Source: Acidovorax benzenivorans
GTDB taxonomy: Bacteria; Pseudomonadota; Gammaproteobacteria; Burkholderiales; Burkholderiaceae_C
Direction: 5' to 3'
DNA length: 64,000 nucleotides
NCBI RefSeq assembly: GCF_028680575.1
Contig: NZ_JAPCKI010000005.1
Location: 310,001-374,000, forward strand
This document shows, in pieces, positions 1-8,788 of this stretch. A program made the position numbers and the translations under genes. Numbering within the stretch: the stretch's first letter is position 1; each line of letters begins with the position of its first letter. Below the pieces are notes generated by a model. The model did not search any database. It was not told where the DNA came from and saw nothing but the letters and a program-made list of their open reading frames with translations.

Positions 1-384
1 GAGCCCGTCTTTCAGGGTGGCCCCGTGCAGACCGAGCGCGGGTTTGTGCTGCACGAGCCCATGCTCATGGACCGGGCCGAAACCGACGAGTCGGCCTACG
101 CCTCCACCATGACTATCCCCGGCGGACTGGAGATGACCACCTCCAAGGACGTGCTCGAAGCCCTGTCTACAGGCGCAGGCCCCCGTCGCGTGCTCATCAC
201 GCTGGGGTATTCGTCCTGGGGCGAGGGCCAGCTTGAATCGGAGCTGGCCGAGAACGCCTGGCTCACCGTGGCGGCCGATCTGTCGGTGATCTTCGACACC
301 CCTGTGCCCGAGCGCTACGACCGTGCCCTGGCGCTGCTGGGCCTGAAGGCCTGGATGCTGTCGCCCGAGGCGGGGCACGCATGA
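1..384 (+). CDS. yqgE: YqgE/AlgH family protein, 5' truncated
   Basis: The reading frame is open from the first base, so the N-terminus lies outside the window. The visible part contains the GGPV...RGFVLH segment and, further on, GYSSWGEGQLESEL, both typical of the UPF0301 (YqgE/AlgH) family. The biochemical role of the family is not established. The stop overlaps the start of ruvX by 4 bases (ATGA), and yqgE-ruvX is a common neighbour pair in proteobacteria, so the genes are probably cotranscribed and translationally coupled. Confidence 0.93.
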   Translation, partial: EPVFQGGPVQTERGFVLHEPMLMDRAETDESAYASTMTIPGGLEMTTSKDVLEALSTGAGPRRVLITLGYSSWGEGQLESELAENAWLTVAADLSVIFDTPVPERYDRALALLGLKAWMLSPEAGHA

Positions 385-812
385 CTGGCGTGCCCGCTCA
401 GCCCATCCAGCCGCCAGCCGTTCCTGCGCATTTCCAGACCTTTCTTGCTTTTGACTTTGGCCTCAAGCGCACGGGCGTGGCCACGGGCAACCGCATGCTG
501 CGCAGTGCCACGCCACAGCGCACCATCCAGGCCGAGGGCGACGCCCGCTTTGTCCATGTGGCCGAGCGCATCAAGGAGTGGCAGCCCGACGCGCTGGTGA
601 TCGGCGTGCCCTATCACCCCGACGGTGCGAGCCACGAGAACACCCAGCGCGCGCTCAAGTTCGGCCGCCAGCTGCGCGGCCGATTCGGTTTGCAGGTGTT
701 CGAGGTGGACGAGCGCTACAGCACCACCGAAGCCATTGCCAGCGGTGCCAAGGACGCCGACGCTGCGTCGGCCTGCATCATCCTGGAACAGTTTTTGAGG
801 AATCTCCCATGA
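381..812 (+). CDS. ruvX: RuvX/YqgF Holliday-junction resolvase-like nuclease
   Basis: A 143-residue RNase H-fold protein, the normal length for RuvX/YqgF. The first acidic residue lies in LAFDFGLKRTGVA near residue 26, DERYSTTEA follows in the middle, and DADAASACIILEQFL near the C-terminus carries the last acidic residues. YqgF-family proteins act in 16S rRNA 5'-end processing and as Holliday-junction resolvase-like nucleases; which applies here cannot be read from sequence. It overlaps yqgE and pyrR by 4 bases at either end, indicating a tightly coupled operon. Confidence 0.93.
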   Translation: MTGVPAQPIQPPAVPAHFQTFLAFDFGLKRTGVATGNRMLRSATPQRTIQAEGDARFVHVAERIKEWQPDALVIGVPYHPDGASHENTQRALKFGRQLRGRFGLQVFEVDERYSTTEAIASGAKDADAASACIILEQFLRNLP

Positions 813-1330
813 CCACCCCATCCCCCGGAACGTCCGGCAGTCTGGTGCTTGACGCCGAGGCGCTGTACCGCGAGCTGCTGCGCGGTGTGCGCAGCATGTT
901 GACCCCCACCACGCGCCTGGCGGGCATTGCCTCGGGCGGTGCCTGGCTGGCCGAGCGCCTGCAAAAAGACCTGGGCCTGGAAGGGCCTGCGGGCGTGCTC
1001 TCGTCGGTGATGCACCGCGATGACTTTGCCCAGCGTGGCCTGTCGGCTGGTGCGCAGACCACGCTGCCGTTCGACGTGAACGGTGCCGATGTGCTGGTGC
1101 TCGACGATGTGCTCTACACCGGCCGCACCATCCGCGCCGTGCTCAACGAGCTGTTCGACTACGGCCGCCCAGACAATGTGCGCCTGGCCGTTCTGGTGGA
1201 CCGTGGCGGGCGCGAGCTGCCGGTGCAGGCCGACTTTGCCGCTGCACGCGTGGCGCTGCCTGCCACTCAGTCGCTGGCCCTGGCGCGCGACGACAGCGGC
1301 ACCTTCCAATTCCAAGTCAAAGAGGCCTGA
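809..1330 (+). CDS. pyrR: PyrR, pyrimidine regulatory protein / uracil phosphoribosyltransferase
   Basis: 173 residues from the ATG that overlaps the ruvX stop; longer in-frame starts upstream would run through ruvX. The PRPP-binding loop [16 protein letters not shown] is intact near residues 93-108, and [16 protein letters not shown] and the C-terminal region match PyrR-type phosphoribosyltransferases. The family converts uracil and PRPP to UMP and in many bacteria senses UMP to control pyr genes. Its position directly before pyrB supports a pyrimidine role. No obvious PyrR-binding attenuator is visible in the 2 bases between pyrR and pyrB, so any control must act upstream or differently. 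Confidence 0.93.
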   Translation: MTTPSPGTSGSLVLDAEALYRELLRGVRSMLTPTTRLAGIASGGAWLAERLQKDLGLEGPAGVLSSVMHRDDFAQRGLSAGAQTTLPFDVNGADVLVLDDVLYTGRTIRAVLNELFDYGRPDNVRLAVLVDRGGRELPVQADFAAARVALPATQSLALARDDSGTFQFQVKEA

Positions 1331-1332
1331 CC

Positions 1333-2295
1333 GTGCTGCACAAGCGCAACCCCCAACTCAACGGCAACGGCGAACTCATCCACCTGCTGTCCATCGAAGG
1401 CCTGCCGCGTGACATCGTCACGCACATCCTCGACACGGCCGCCAACTTCGTCAGCGTGAGCGACCGCGAGGTCAAGAAGGTGCCCCTCTTGCGCGGCAAG
1501 AGCGTGTTCAACCTGTTCTTCGAGAACAGCACCCGCACGCGCACCACGTTCGAGATCGCGGCCAAGCGCCTGTCGGCCGACGTGATCAACCTGGACATCG
1601 CGCGCAGCTCGGCCAGCAAGGGCGAGTCGCTGCTGGACACCATCGCCAATCTGAGCGCGATGGCGGCCGATCTGTTCGTGGTGCGGCACAGCGAGTCGGG
1701 CGCGCCGTACCTCATCGCCCAGCATGTGGCACCCCATGTGCACGTGATCAACGCGGGCGATGGTCGGCATGCGCACCCCACGCAAGGGCTGCTGGACATG
1801 TTCACCATCCGCCACTACAAGAAGGACTTCAGCAACCTCACCGTGGCCATCGTGGGCGATGTGCTGCACTCGCGCGTGGCGCGCTCTGATATCCACGGCC
1901 TGACCACGCTGGGCTGCGCCGAAGTGCGCGTGGTGGGGCCGCGCACGCTGGTGCCATCCGACATGGCGCAGATGGGCGTGCGCGTGTGCCACACGCTCGA
2001 AGAAGGCATCAAGGACGCCGACGTGGTCATCATGCTGCGCCTGCAGAACGAGCGCATGAGCGGTGCGCTGCTGCCGTCCAGCCAAGAGTATTTCAAGAGC
2101 TTCGGCCTTACGCAGGAGAAGCTGCAACTGGCCAAGCCAGACGCCATCGTGATGCATCCCGGCCCCATCAACCGCGGCGTGGAGATTGACTCGGCCGTGG
2201 TCGATGGCAAGCAGAGCGTGATCCTGCCGCAGGTGACTTTCGGTATTGCGGTGCGTATGGCCGTGATGTCCATCGTCGCCGGGAATGAGGCGTGA
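1333..2295 (+). CDS. pyrB: Aspartate carbamoyltransferase catalytic subunit
   Basis: 320 residues from a GTG two bases after the pyrR stop. The carbamoyl-phosphate loop [12 protein letters not shown], the [12 protein letters not shown] segment and the late [12 protein letters not shown] segment are all intact, so it should be catalytically active. It condenses carbamoyl phosphate and aspartate to carbamoyl aspartate, the first committed step of pyrimidine synthesis. In pseudomonads and relatives the enzyme is a dodecamer with an inactive dihydroorotase homologue. The degenerate pyrC' gene 80 bases downstream suggests the same holoenzyme here (inference). Confidence 0.96.
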   Translation: MLHKRNPQLNGNGELIHLLSIEGLPRDIVTHILDTAANFVSVSDREVKKVPLLRGKSVFNLFFENSTRTRTTFEIAAKRLSADVINLDIARSSASKGESLLDTIANLSAMAADLFVVRHSESGAPYLIAQHVAPHVHVINAGDGRHAHPTQGLLDMFTIRHYKKDFSNLTVAIVGDVLHSRVARSDIHGLTTLGCAEVRVVGPRTLVPSDMAQMGVRVCHTLEEGIKDADVVIMLRLQNERMSGALLPSSQEYFKSFGLTQEKLQLAKPDAIVMHPGPINRGVEIDSAVVDGKQSVILPQVTFGIAVRMAVMSIVAGNEA

Positions 2296-2309
2296 CGTTC
2301 AGAATGGAT

Positions 2310-2373
2310 ACTCCTGTTTTTATAGCTACTAGCGCTTATCCAATAAGCGCTAGCGGCCTATTTGGCTTGAAAT
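2310..2373 (+). repeat. Family A dispersed palindromic repeat, copy 1
   Basis: It fills the pyrB-pyrC' gap. Its core is an 11-bp perfect inverted repeat (CTAGCGCTTAT at 2329-2339 and its complement at 2343-2353) around CCA, preceded by TTTATAGCTA and followed by GCGGCC...TTTGGCTTGAAAT. The same architecture recurs at 14964, 32397, 38161, 43868, 51742, 58440 and 62296. A hairpin here could shape expression of pyrC' relative to pyrB. Confidence 0.85.
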
Positions 2374-2374
2374 C

Positions 2375-3670
2375 ATGAAGATACTGATCCAGAACGGCCG
2401 TGTGATCGATCCCGCTTCGGGCCTCGACCAGACCTGTGACATCGCCATCGCGGCAGGCCGCATCGTAGGCGTGAACCGCGTGCCGCCCGACTTTGCACCC
2501 AAGCGCGTGGTGGATGCCACCGGTTGCATCGTGCTGCCCGGCCTGGTGGACCTAGCGGCGCGCCTGCGCGAGCCCGGCCACGAGCATGAAGGCATGCTCG
2601 AATCCGAGATGGCTGCCGCCGTGGCCGGTGGCGTGACCAGCCTGGTCTGTCCGCCTGACACCGACCCCGTGCTCGACGAGCCCGGTTTGGTCGAAATGCT
2701 CAAGTTCCGCGCCGAAAAGTTACACCAGTCGCGCCTGTTCCCGTTGGGGGCGCTCACCCGCAACCTGGCGGGCGAGGTGCTGACGGAGATGGCCGAGCTG
2801 ACCGAGTCCGGCTGCGTGGGTTTTGGCCAGGCCGAGGTGCCGCTGGCCAGCACCCAGGTGCTGCAGCGCGCGCTGCAGTACGCCGCCACCTTTGGCTACA
2901 CCGTGTGGCTGCGCCCGCAAGAGATGCACCTGGGCAAGGGCGTGGCTGCCAGCGGTCCGCTGGCCACGCGGCTGGGCCTGTCGGGCGTGCCCGTGGCGGC
3001 AGAGACCATTGCACTGCACACCATCTTCGAGCTGCTCAAGACCACCGGCGCCCGTGTGCACCTGTGCCGCATCAGCAGTGCGGCGGGCGTGGAGCTGCTG
3101 CGCCGCGCCAAGGTCGAGGGCCTGAAGGTGACGGCCGATGTCAGCATCAACTCGCTGCACCTCACCGATGTGGACATCGGCTTCTTCGACAGCCGCGCCC
3201 GCCTGTCGCCCCCGCTGCGCCAGCAGCGCGACCGCGATGCGCTGAACGCCGCGCTAGCCGATGGCACCATTGATGCGCTGGTGTCGGACCACAACCCGGT
3301 CGATGAAGACGCCAAGACCTTGCCGTTCGCCGAGGCCGAGCCCGGAGCGACGGGGCTGGAGCTGCTGCTGTCGCTCTCGCTCAAGTGGTCGCAGGGCAGT
3401 GGCGTGCCGCTGCAACGTGCGCTGGCCGTGGTCACGTCCGAGCCCGCCCGGGTGTTGGGCAACGCGCTGGGCACGCTTCAGGCCAGCGTGGGTCAGATCG
3501 TGGAAGGCGGCGTAGGCGACCTGTGCATTTTTGATCCGCAGGCCGCGTGGACGGTGCAGGACGACGCGCTGCGCAGCCAGGGCAAACACACGCCGTTCTC
3601 GGGCTACGAGTTGCCGGGCCGCGTGCGCATGACCCTTGTCGGTGGCCAGGTGGCTTTTGACCGGGGTTGA
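2375..3670 (+). CDS. pyrC': Dihydroorotase-like PyrC' (probably inactive ATCase partner)
   Basis: 431 residues with the overall layout of class I dihydroorotases (amidohydrolase fold), but key metal ligands are missing. The usual D-x-H-x-H strand after LPGLVD reads DLAAR (residues 59-63), so both histidines are replaced. The later histidine strand reads HLCRIS (229-234) with Arg where active enzymes have His, and the SDHNP segment (304-308) retains Asp. This pattern matches the non-catalytic PyrC' of pseudomonads, which is needed for assembly of the aspartate carbamoyltransferase holoenzyme. An active dihydroorotase must then be encoded elsewhere. The name is secure as a homologue; inactivity is inference from the residues. 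Confidence 0.9.
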   Translation: MKILIQNGRVIDPASGLDQTCDIAIAAGRIVGVNRVPPDFAPKRVVDATGCIVLPGLVDLAARLREPGHEHEGMLESEMAAAVAGGVTSLVCPPDTDPVLDEPGLVEMLKFRAEKLHQSRLFPLGALTRNLAGEVLTEMAELTESGCVGFGQAEVPLASTQVLQRALQYAATFGYTVWLRPQEMHLGKGVAASGPLATRLGLSGVPVAAETIALHTIFELLKTTGARVHLCRISSAAGVELLRRAKVEGLKVTADVSINSLHLTDVDIGFFDSRARLSPPLRQQRDRDALNAALADGTIDALVSDHNPVDEDAKTLPFAEAEPGATGLELLLSLSLKWSQGSGVPLQRALAVVTSEPARVLGNALGTLQASVGQIVEGGVGDLCIFDPQAAWTVQDDALRSQGKHTPFSGYELPGRVRMTLVGGQVAFDRG

Positions 3671-3697
3671 GGCAGTGAGACGCTGCGAGGCCCTGCG

Positions 3698-4435
3698 GTG
3701 AAGTCCTTGCTTGCCAGCTGGCGCCTGCTGCGCCTGCTGGGCCACATTGCCAAGGGGCTGTGGATCGTGGCGCTGCGGTTTCCGGCGCTGTCGCCCGACC
3801 AGCAACATGCCCGCGTGCAGGTGTGGTCGTTGGAGCTCTTGTCCCACGCAGGCATCAGCTTGCGCATCCTGGGGCAGCCCCCGGTGGCCGGGCCGGTGAT
3901 GCTGGTGGCCAATCACATCTCTTGGCTCGACATCCCGGTGATGCATGCGGCGCGGCATTGCCGTTTTGTTTCCAAATCCGACGTGCAAGGCTGGCCGCTG
4001 ATCGGCACGCTGGCCACGGCCGCAGGCACGCTCTACATCGAGCGCAGCTCGCGCCGCGACGCGCTGCGCATGGTGCGGTCCATGCAAGAGGCGCTGGAGC
4101 GCCACGAGGTGCTGGCGGTGTTCCCCGAGGGCACCACGGGCGATGGCCGTGAGATGCTGCCCTTCCATGCCAACCTGCTGCAGGCCGCCGTGGCCGCGCA
4201 GGCGCCGGTGCAACCCGTAGGCCTGCGTTTTGCCGACAAGGTCACGGGCGCTACCAGTTTTGCGCCCAGCTACATCGGCGACGAAACCTTGGTGGGCTCG
4301 ATCTGGCGCACGCTGTGTGCGCCGCCCATCGAGGCCGTGGTGCATTACGGCCCGCCCGAACTGGCAGGCGAGCGCGACCGCCGTGCCTGGACACAGCACC
4401 TGCACGACACGGTCGATCAACTGCGCAAAGCCTGA
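3698..4435 (+). CDS. 1-acyl-sn-glycerol-3-phosphate acyltransferase (PlsC family)
   Basis: 245 residues from a GTG 27 bases after pyrC'. It has an N-terminal hydrophobic stretch, the catalytic NHISWLD (NHxxxxD) near residues 69-75, and FPEGTTGDG near residues 145-153, which is the substrate-binding EGT motif. These are the hallmarks of PlsC-type acyltransferases acting on lysophosphatidate at the inner face of the cytoplasmic membrane. The chromosome may carry further PlsC paralogues, so a role in bulk phosphatidate synthesis, lysolipid or ornithine-lipid acylation cannot be separated by sequence. Confidence 0.9.
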   Translation: MKSLLASWRLLRLLGHIAKGLWIVALRFPALSPDQQHARVQVWSLELLSHAGISLRILGQPPVAGPVMLVANHISWLDIPVMHAARHCRFVSKSDVQGWPLIGTLATAAGTLYIERSSRRDALRMVRSMQEALERHEVLAVFPEGTTGDGREMLPFHANLLQAAVAAQAPVQPVGLRFADKVTGATSFAPSYIGDETLVGSIWRTLCAPPIEAVVHYGPPELAGERDRRAWTQHLHDTVDQLRKA

Positions 4436-4474
4436 ACCCTGCGCCTGTGTGCCAAGGGCCGTCTTTGTGCGGCA

Positions 4475-4497
4475 AAAGCGTGCATATTGCACGCTTT
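4475..4497. promoter_or_regulatory. Perfect 10-bp inverted repeat between plsC and the Yip1 gene
   Basis: AAAGCGTGCA (4475-4484) and its exact complement (4488-4497) flank TAT. It lies 40 bases after the acyltransferase stop and about 115 bases before the Yip1 start. There is no T-run after it, so it is either an operator-like palindrome or a stem without a classical terminator tail. Confidence 0.45.
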
Positions 4498-4611
4498 GGG
4501 GCGCGCTGGCAGCGGCTGTGCTGGTCCGCTTTGCGCAATCTCCCGTATCGTCCGCGCTTTCCATTCGCCTGCTGACCATTGCAGGCCTTTGCACATTGCC
4601 GGGAGGGCACC

Positions 4612-5844
4612 ATGAACCTGATTGAACGCGCCAAGAGCATTCTTCTGCAACCCAAAGAGACCTGGGCCACCATCGACACGGAGGCCACCGACACAGCCAC
4701 TCTGTTCACCCGTTACGCCATGATCCTGGCCGCCATTCCGGCGGTATGCGGCTTCATTGGCATGTCGCTGATCGGTTTCGGCGGCTTCGGCGTCACCATC
4801 CGTGTGCCCTTCGTCTCCGGGCTGGTGAACATGGTCGTGTCGTACGGGCTGAGCCTGGTGGGTTTGTGGGTGCTCGGGCTCATCATCGATGCGCTGGCGC
4901 CCACGTTTGGCGGGCAGAAGAACGCCATCCAGGCGCTGAAGGTGGCGGTGTACGCCAGCACGGCCGCGATGCTGGGCGGTGTGTTCAGCCTGCTGCCCTC
5001 GCTGGCCATGTTGGGCCTGCTGGCGGCGTTGTACTCCATCTACCTGCTCTACACCGGCTTGCCGGTACTCATGAAGAGCGCCCCTGCGAAGTCGGTGGGC
5101 TACACGGTGGTGGTCATCATCGCGGCCATCGTGATGGGCGTGGTCATCGGGTCCGTGAGTGCGCTCTTCATGCCGCGCAGTGGTGCGCTGTTTGGCGATG
5201 CCGGGGCCCCTGCGATCACCATGAACACGCCAGGCGGCAAGGTGTCCATCGACACTTCGGGCCTGGAGGCTGCTGGTAAAAAGATGGAAGAAGCCGCCCG
5301 CAAGATGGAAGAGGCTCAGAAGAGCCAGGACCCGGCCGCCATCGCTGCCGCAACGGGCGATGCCGCCAAGGCCGCCGCAGGCGTACTCGGTGGTGGTCAG
5401 ACCATTGCGGCCCAGTCGCTCAAGGCGGCCCTGCCCGAGAAGCTGGCAGGCCTGCCCCGCACCGGTTTTGACGTGCAGGACGGTGCGGCCCTGGGCCTGC
5501 CCACCAGCCAGGCCAGCGCGCAATACGGCAGCGACGACAAGCAGCTGCGCCTGGAGATCGTGGACGTGGGCGGCCTGGGACAGATGGCGGTGATGGCCAT
5601 GGGCATGGTGCAGGGCGAGAAGGAAGACCAGACCAGCGCCGAAAAGACGTGGCAAGAGGGGGGCCGCACCCTGCACCAGCGCTACGACAAGGATGGCAGC
5701 CACGCCGAGTTCAAGACCATCCTCAAGAACGGCCTGGTGGTCAGCATCGAGGGCGACAAGATCGGCGTGAAAGAGCTGCGTGGCCTGATGTCGCAGGTGG
5801 ACCTGAACGGGCTGGAGGGCCTGCAGCGCAAGGGCAAGTCGTGA
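4612..5844 (+). CDS. Yip1-domain integral membrane protein
   Basis: 410 residues from the ATG preceded by GGGAGGG; the opening MNLIERAKSILLQPKETWA is typical of bacterial Yip1-family (DUF1282-like) proteins. About five hydrophobic helices occupy residues 30-190. The remaining C-terminal part, roughly 200-410, is soluble with an Ala/Lys/Glu/Gln-rich, probably coiled-coil stretch near 215-265 and a globular tail. Family function in bacteria is unknown. The soluble extension is longer than in short Yip1 proteins and probably faces the periplasm or cytoplasm as a separate domain (inference). Confidence 0.82.
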   Translation: MNLIERAKSILLQPKETWATIDTEATDTATLFTRYAMILAAIPAVCGFIGMSLIGFGGFGVTIRVPFVSGLVNMVVSYGLSLVGLWVLGLIIDALAPTFGGQKNAIQALKVAVYASTAAMLGGVFSLLPSLAMLGLLAALYSIYLLYTGLPVLMKSAPAKSVGYTVVVIIAAIVMGVVIGSVSALFMPRSGALFGDAGAPAITMNTPGGKVSIDTSGLEAAGKKMEEAARKMEEAQKSQDPAAIAAATGDAAKAAAGVLGGGQTIAAQSLKAALPEKLAGLPRTGFDVQDGAALGLPTSQASAQYGSDDKQLRLEIVDVGGLGQMAVMAMGMVQGEKEDQTSAEKTWQEGGRTLHQRYDKDGSHAEFKTILKNGLVVSIEGDKIGVKELRGLMSQVDLNGLEGLQRKGKS

Positions 5845-5857
5845 AATGAATGGTGAA

Positions 5858-5878
5858 ATGCTATTGAATAAATAGCAT
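5858..5878. repeat. 8-bp inverted repeat, possible family A remnant
   Basis: ATGCTATT and its complement flank GAATA, 13 bases after the Yip1 stop and between two convergent genes. It resembles the left part of family A copies (compare GCTATTAATTGAATAGC at 32401). It may serve as a bidirectional stem, but no T-run follows. Confidence 0.4.
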
Positions 5879-5929
5879 GAAAGGCATGCCCGACTGGCGC
5901 ATCCGGCCGATTTTTATCCCATCACCGCC

Positions 5930-6994
5930 TCAGCCACGCGGAAACGTCACCACGTGGTCCACCTGGGCGCGGATGCCGATCCACTCGCCCAGCGCGTGGT
6001 CGTGGTGGCTGGGCACATGGGCCAGCACCGTATGGCCGCTGGCCAGGCGCAAGGTGTACAAAAACTCCGACCCCCGGAACGATTTGCGCACGATCTGCGC
6101 CTGCACGGGTGCATGGTCGTCGTGCACGATGTCGTCGGCGCGCAGCAGCACATCACATTCGCCAGCGGGGTAGCTGCTGGGCAGGGGGCACTCGTCCAGG
6201 TCGGTCAGGTCGCCCAAGGGTGTCTGCGCCACCACGTTGTTGCCGCGCTGGACCAGCGTGGCTGGTGCAAACACACCATGGCCGATGAAGTCCGCCACAA
6301 AACGCGTGGCGGGGCGGTGGTACAGGGTGTACGCATCGTCCCACTGGTGCAGGTGGCCTTCGTTCATCACGCCGATCACATCGCCGATCGCAAACGCCTC
6401 GAACTGGTCGTGTGTCACAAACAGGGCCGTGGCGCCTGCGGCCTTGAGGATGCCGCGCACCTCGTGCGCCAGACGCTCGCGCAAGTCCACGTCGAGGTTG
6501 GAGAAGGGCTCGTCCAGCAGCATGAGCTGTGGGCGGGGCGCCAGCGCACGCGCCAGGGCCACCCGTTGCTGCTGGCCGCCAGAGAGCTCGTGCGGGTAGC
6601 GGTGCTCGCTGCCCGTCAGGCCCACCAGTTGCAGCACCTCGGCCACACGCGCGGCCTGCTCGGCCCGGGGCAGCTGGTGGATACCAAAGGCCACGTTGCG
6701 GCCCACCGAGAGGTGCGGGAACAGCGCATAGTCCTGGAACACCATGCCGATACGGCGCAGCTCGGGTGGCACGCTCAGTGTGGCGCTGCTGACCACACTT
6801 TTGGTGAGGCGGATTTCGCCACCCGTCACGGGCTCCAGCCCGGCAACGGCGCGCAACAGGGTCGTCTTGCCGCAGCCGGAGGGGCCGATCAGCACCCCGA
6901 TGTCGCCCGCTTTCAGGTTGAGCGTGACGCCTTGCACGGCGGCTTGTGTGCGGCCTGTGTAGCGCACTTCGAGTTGGGAGACCTCAAGAAACAT
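5930..6994 (-). CDS. fbpC: Ferric-type ABC transporter ATP-binding protein (FbpC-like)
   Basis: 354 residues. Walker A GPSGCGKTTLL (about 39-49), Q-loop, signature LSGGQQQRVALARAL, Walker B LMLLDEPFSNLD and the H-loop FVTHDQFEAF are all intact. A C-terminal TOBE-like regulatory domain of about 110 residues follows, as in FbpC/CysA-type ATPases. It energises import through the permease encoded divergently at 7081. No solute-binding protein lies beside them; the nearest candidate is at 29002-30033. Iron(III) is the likely substrate by family, but this is not proved by sequence. Confidence 0.88.
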   Translation of the reverse strand: MFLEVSQLEVRYTGRTQAAVQGVTLNLKAGDIGVLIGPSGCGKTTLLRAVAGLEPVTGGEIRLTKSVVSSATLSVPPELRRIGMVFQDYALFPHLSVGRNVAFGIHQLPRAEQAARVAEVLQLVGLTGSEHRYPHELSGGQQQRVALARALAPRPQLMLLDEPFSNLDVDLRERLAHEVRGILKAAGATALFVTHDQFEAFAIGDVIGVMNEGHLHQWDDAYTLYHRPATRFVADFIGHGVFAPATLVQRGNNVVAQTPLGDLTDLDECPLPSSYPAGECDVLLRADDIVHDDHAPVQAQIVRKSFRGSEFLYTLRLASGHTVLAHVPSHHDHALGEWIGIRAQVDHVVTFPRG

Positions 6995-7080
6995 CTGCGC
7001 ATTTTAGGCGGGGCGGAGTGAATGCTTAAAATTCGCATTTGCGTTCCTGAGCGCTGCTGGGCCATGCCTCGCAGCGAGGT

Positions 7081-8751
7081 GTGCGCTTTCTTCCTTCTGC
7101 CGAGCCCCTTGCCTTGCGCCGCACGCCTTCTTCTGTCCTTCGCAGCATCCCGCTGATCCTGTTTGCAGGTTTTCTGGCCTTGCCGGTGCTGGCCGTGCTG
7201 GCGTCGTGGTTGCCGTGGTCGGCCATGGGGCAGGGCGATGCGCAGGCCGGCGCCATCCTGCGCGAGATGGCGGCCACCGTGTTGCCCGGATATGTGTGGA
7301 CCACACTGTGGCTGAGCCTGTTGGTGGCGCTGGGCGCTGCCGTGGTCGGCACCTTGGCTGCGGCCACCGTGACGTTGTTCGACTTTCCGGGCCGACGCAC
7401 GTTTGAATGGCTGCTGCTGCTGCCGCTGGCCATGCCCGCCTACGTGACGGCCTACGCCTACACCGACTTTCTGCAGTTCAGCGGCCCGCTGCAGGTGGGT
7501 CTGCGCAATGCCTTCGGCCTGGAAGGCCGCCTGCTGCCTGAGGTGCGCAGCCTGGGCGGCGCGGTGTGGGTGTTCATCTTCTCGTTGTACCCATATGTGT
7601 ACCTGCTAGCGCGCACGGCGCTGGGCGAGCGCGCTGCCCACCTCATGGAGGCCGCGCGCCTTTTGGGCGCCCCGCTGTCGCGCCGCATTCGCGCGGTGGC
7701 CCTGCCACTGGCACGCCCGGCCGTGGCTGCAGGCGTGGCGCTGGTGCTGATGGAAACCTTGGCCGACTTTGGCGTGGCCAGCTACTTTGGCATCCAGACC
7801 TTCACCACGGGCATCTACAAGGCCTGGCTGTCCATGGACAACCGCCTGGCCGCCGCGCAGCTGGCCACCATGCTGCTGGTGGTGGTGATGGCATTGCTTC
7901 ACCTGGAACACCGCGCTCAAAAACGCATGCGTTTCGCCACCGGCGGCGGGCGCGCAGGCTCGGCAGAGGCGCAGCCGCTGCTGCTCCGTGGCGCGCGCCG
8001 TTGGGCTGCCTGGGCGGTCTGCACCGTACCGGTGGTCATGGGTTTTGTGGCGCCGGTGGTCTTCATGCTGCGGCCGCTGGCGGCTGACTGGTCGGTGCTG
8101 CCGTGGGAGCGCTTCATGGAATGGGCTTGGCACAGCGTGCGCCTAGGGGGTATCACCGCCGCGCTGGCCGTCGCCATTGCGCTTGCATTGGCCTTTGCGG
8201 TGCGCCGCCAGCCCGACGTCATCACGCGCGGTGTGGTGCAACTGGCCAGCGTGGGGTATGCCGTGCCGGGCGCCGTTATTGTGGTGGGGCTGTTGTTGCC
8301 TGTGGGCTGGCTGCAGGCGGCCATGCCACAGTGGGGTGTGGGCGCGCTGGTCACGGCCACGGCATTCGGCATTGTGTGGGCCTACCTCGTACGGTTCTGT
8401 GCGGTGGCCCTGCAGTCCATGCAGAGCGGTTACGCACGGATTCCGCCCAGCCTGGATGACTCGGCCCGCATGCTGGGCATGGGCAGCGCGGGCCTGCTGG
8501 CGCGCGTGCACTGGCCGCTGCTCAAGCGGTCCACCGCCGCTGCGGTGCTGCTGGTGTTTGTGGACGTGATGAAGGAGCTGCCCGCCACCATGGTGCTGCG
8601 CCCCTTCAACAGCGACACTCTGGCGGTGGTGGCGTACCAGCTCGCGCGCGACGAGCGGCTGGGTGAGGCCGCATTGCCGTCGTTGGCGCTGGTGGTGGTG
8701 GGGCTGGTGCCGGTGATTTTGCTCAGCCGCACGCTGCGCAGCCGACACTGA
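7081..8751 (+). CDS. fbpB: Ferric-type ABC transporter permease, two fused domains (FbpB-like)
   Basis: About 556 residues with roughly twelve membrane helices in two tandem permease halves. EAA-like loops are near residues 190-220 (EAARLLGAPLSRRIRAVALPLARPAV) and near 455-490 (DDSARMLGMGSAGLLARVHWPLL). This duplicated arrangement is usual for FbpB/AfuB permeases. The GTG at 7081 is the longest clean start but its GAGG is too close for good spacing, so the true start may be a little downstream. It is divergent from fbpC, 86 bases apart, and they probably form one importer. Confidence 0.86.
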   Translation: MRFLPSAEPLALRRTPSSVLRSIPLILFAGFLALPVLAVLASWLPWSAMGQGDAQAGAILREMAATVLPGYVWTTLWLSLLVALGAAVVGTLAAATVTLFDFPGRRTFEWLLLLPLAMPAYVTAYAYTDFLQFSGPLQVGLRNAFGLEGRLLPEVRSLGGAVWVFIFSLYPYVYLLARTALGERAAHLMEAARLLGAPLSRRIRAVALPLARPAVAAGVALVLMETLADFGVASYFGIQTFTTGIYKAWLSMDNRLAAAQLATMLLVVVMALLHLEHRAQKRMRFATGGGRAGSAEAQPLLLRGARRWAAWAVCTVPVVMGFVAPVVFMLRPLAADWSVLPWERFMEWAWHSVRLGGITAALAVAIALALAFAVRRQPDVITRGVVQLASVGYAVPGAVIVVGLLLPVGWLQAAMPQWGVGALVTATAFGIVWAYLVRFCAVALQSMQSGYARIPPSLDDSARMLGMGSAGLLARVHWPLLKRSTAAAVLLVFVDVMKELPATMVLRPFNSDTLAVVAYQLARDERLGEAALPSLALVVVGLVPVILLSRTLRSRH

Positions 8752-8788
8752 CTCCACAACGCCGTAGGACCCCACCAGTACGAACTGC

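Noticed and set aside
7021..7039. Possible Fur box between fbpC and fbpB (AATGC...GCATT)
   Set aside because: The 5-bp palindrome has the right overall size, but by eye only about half of the Fur consensus positions agree. Not strong enough to call.
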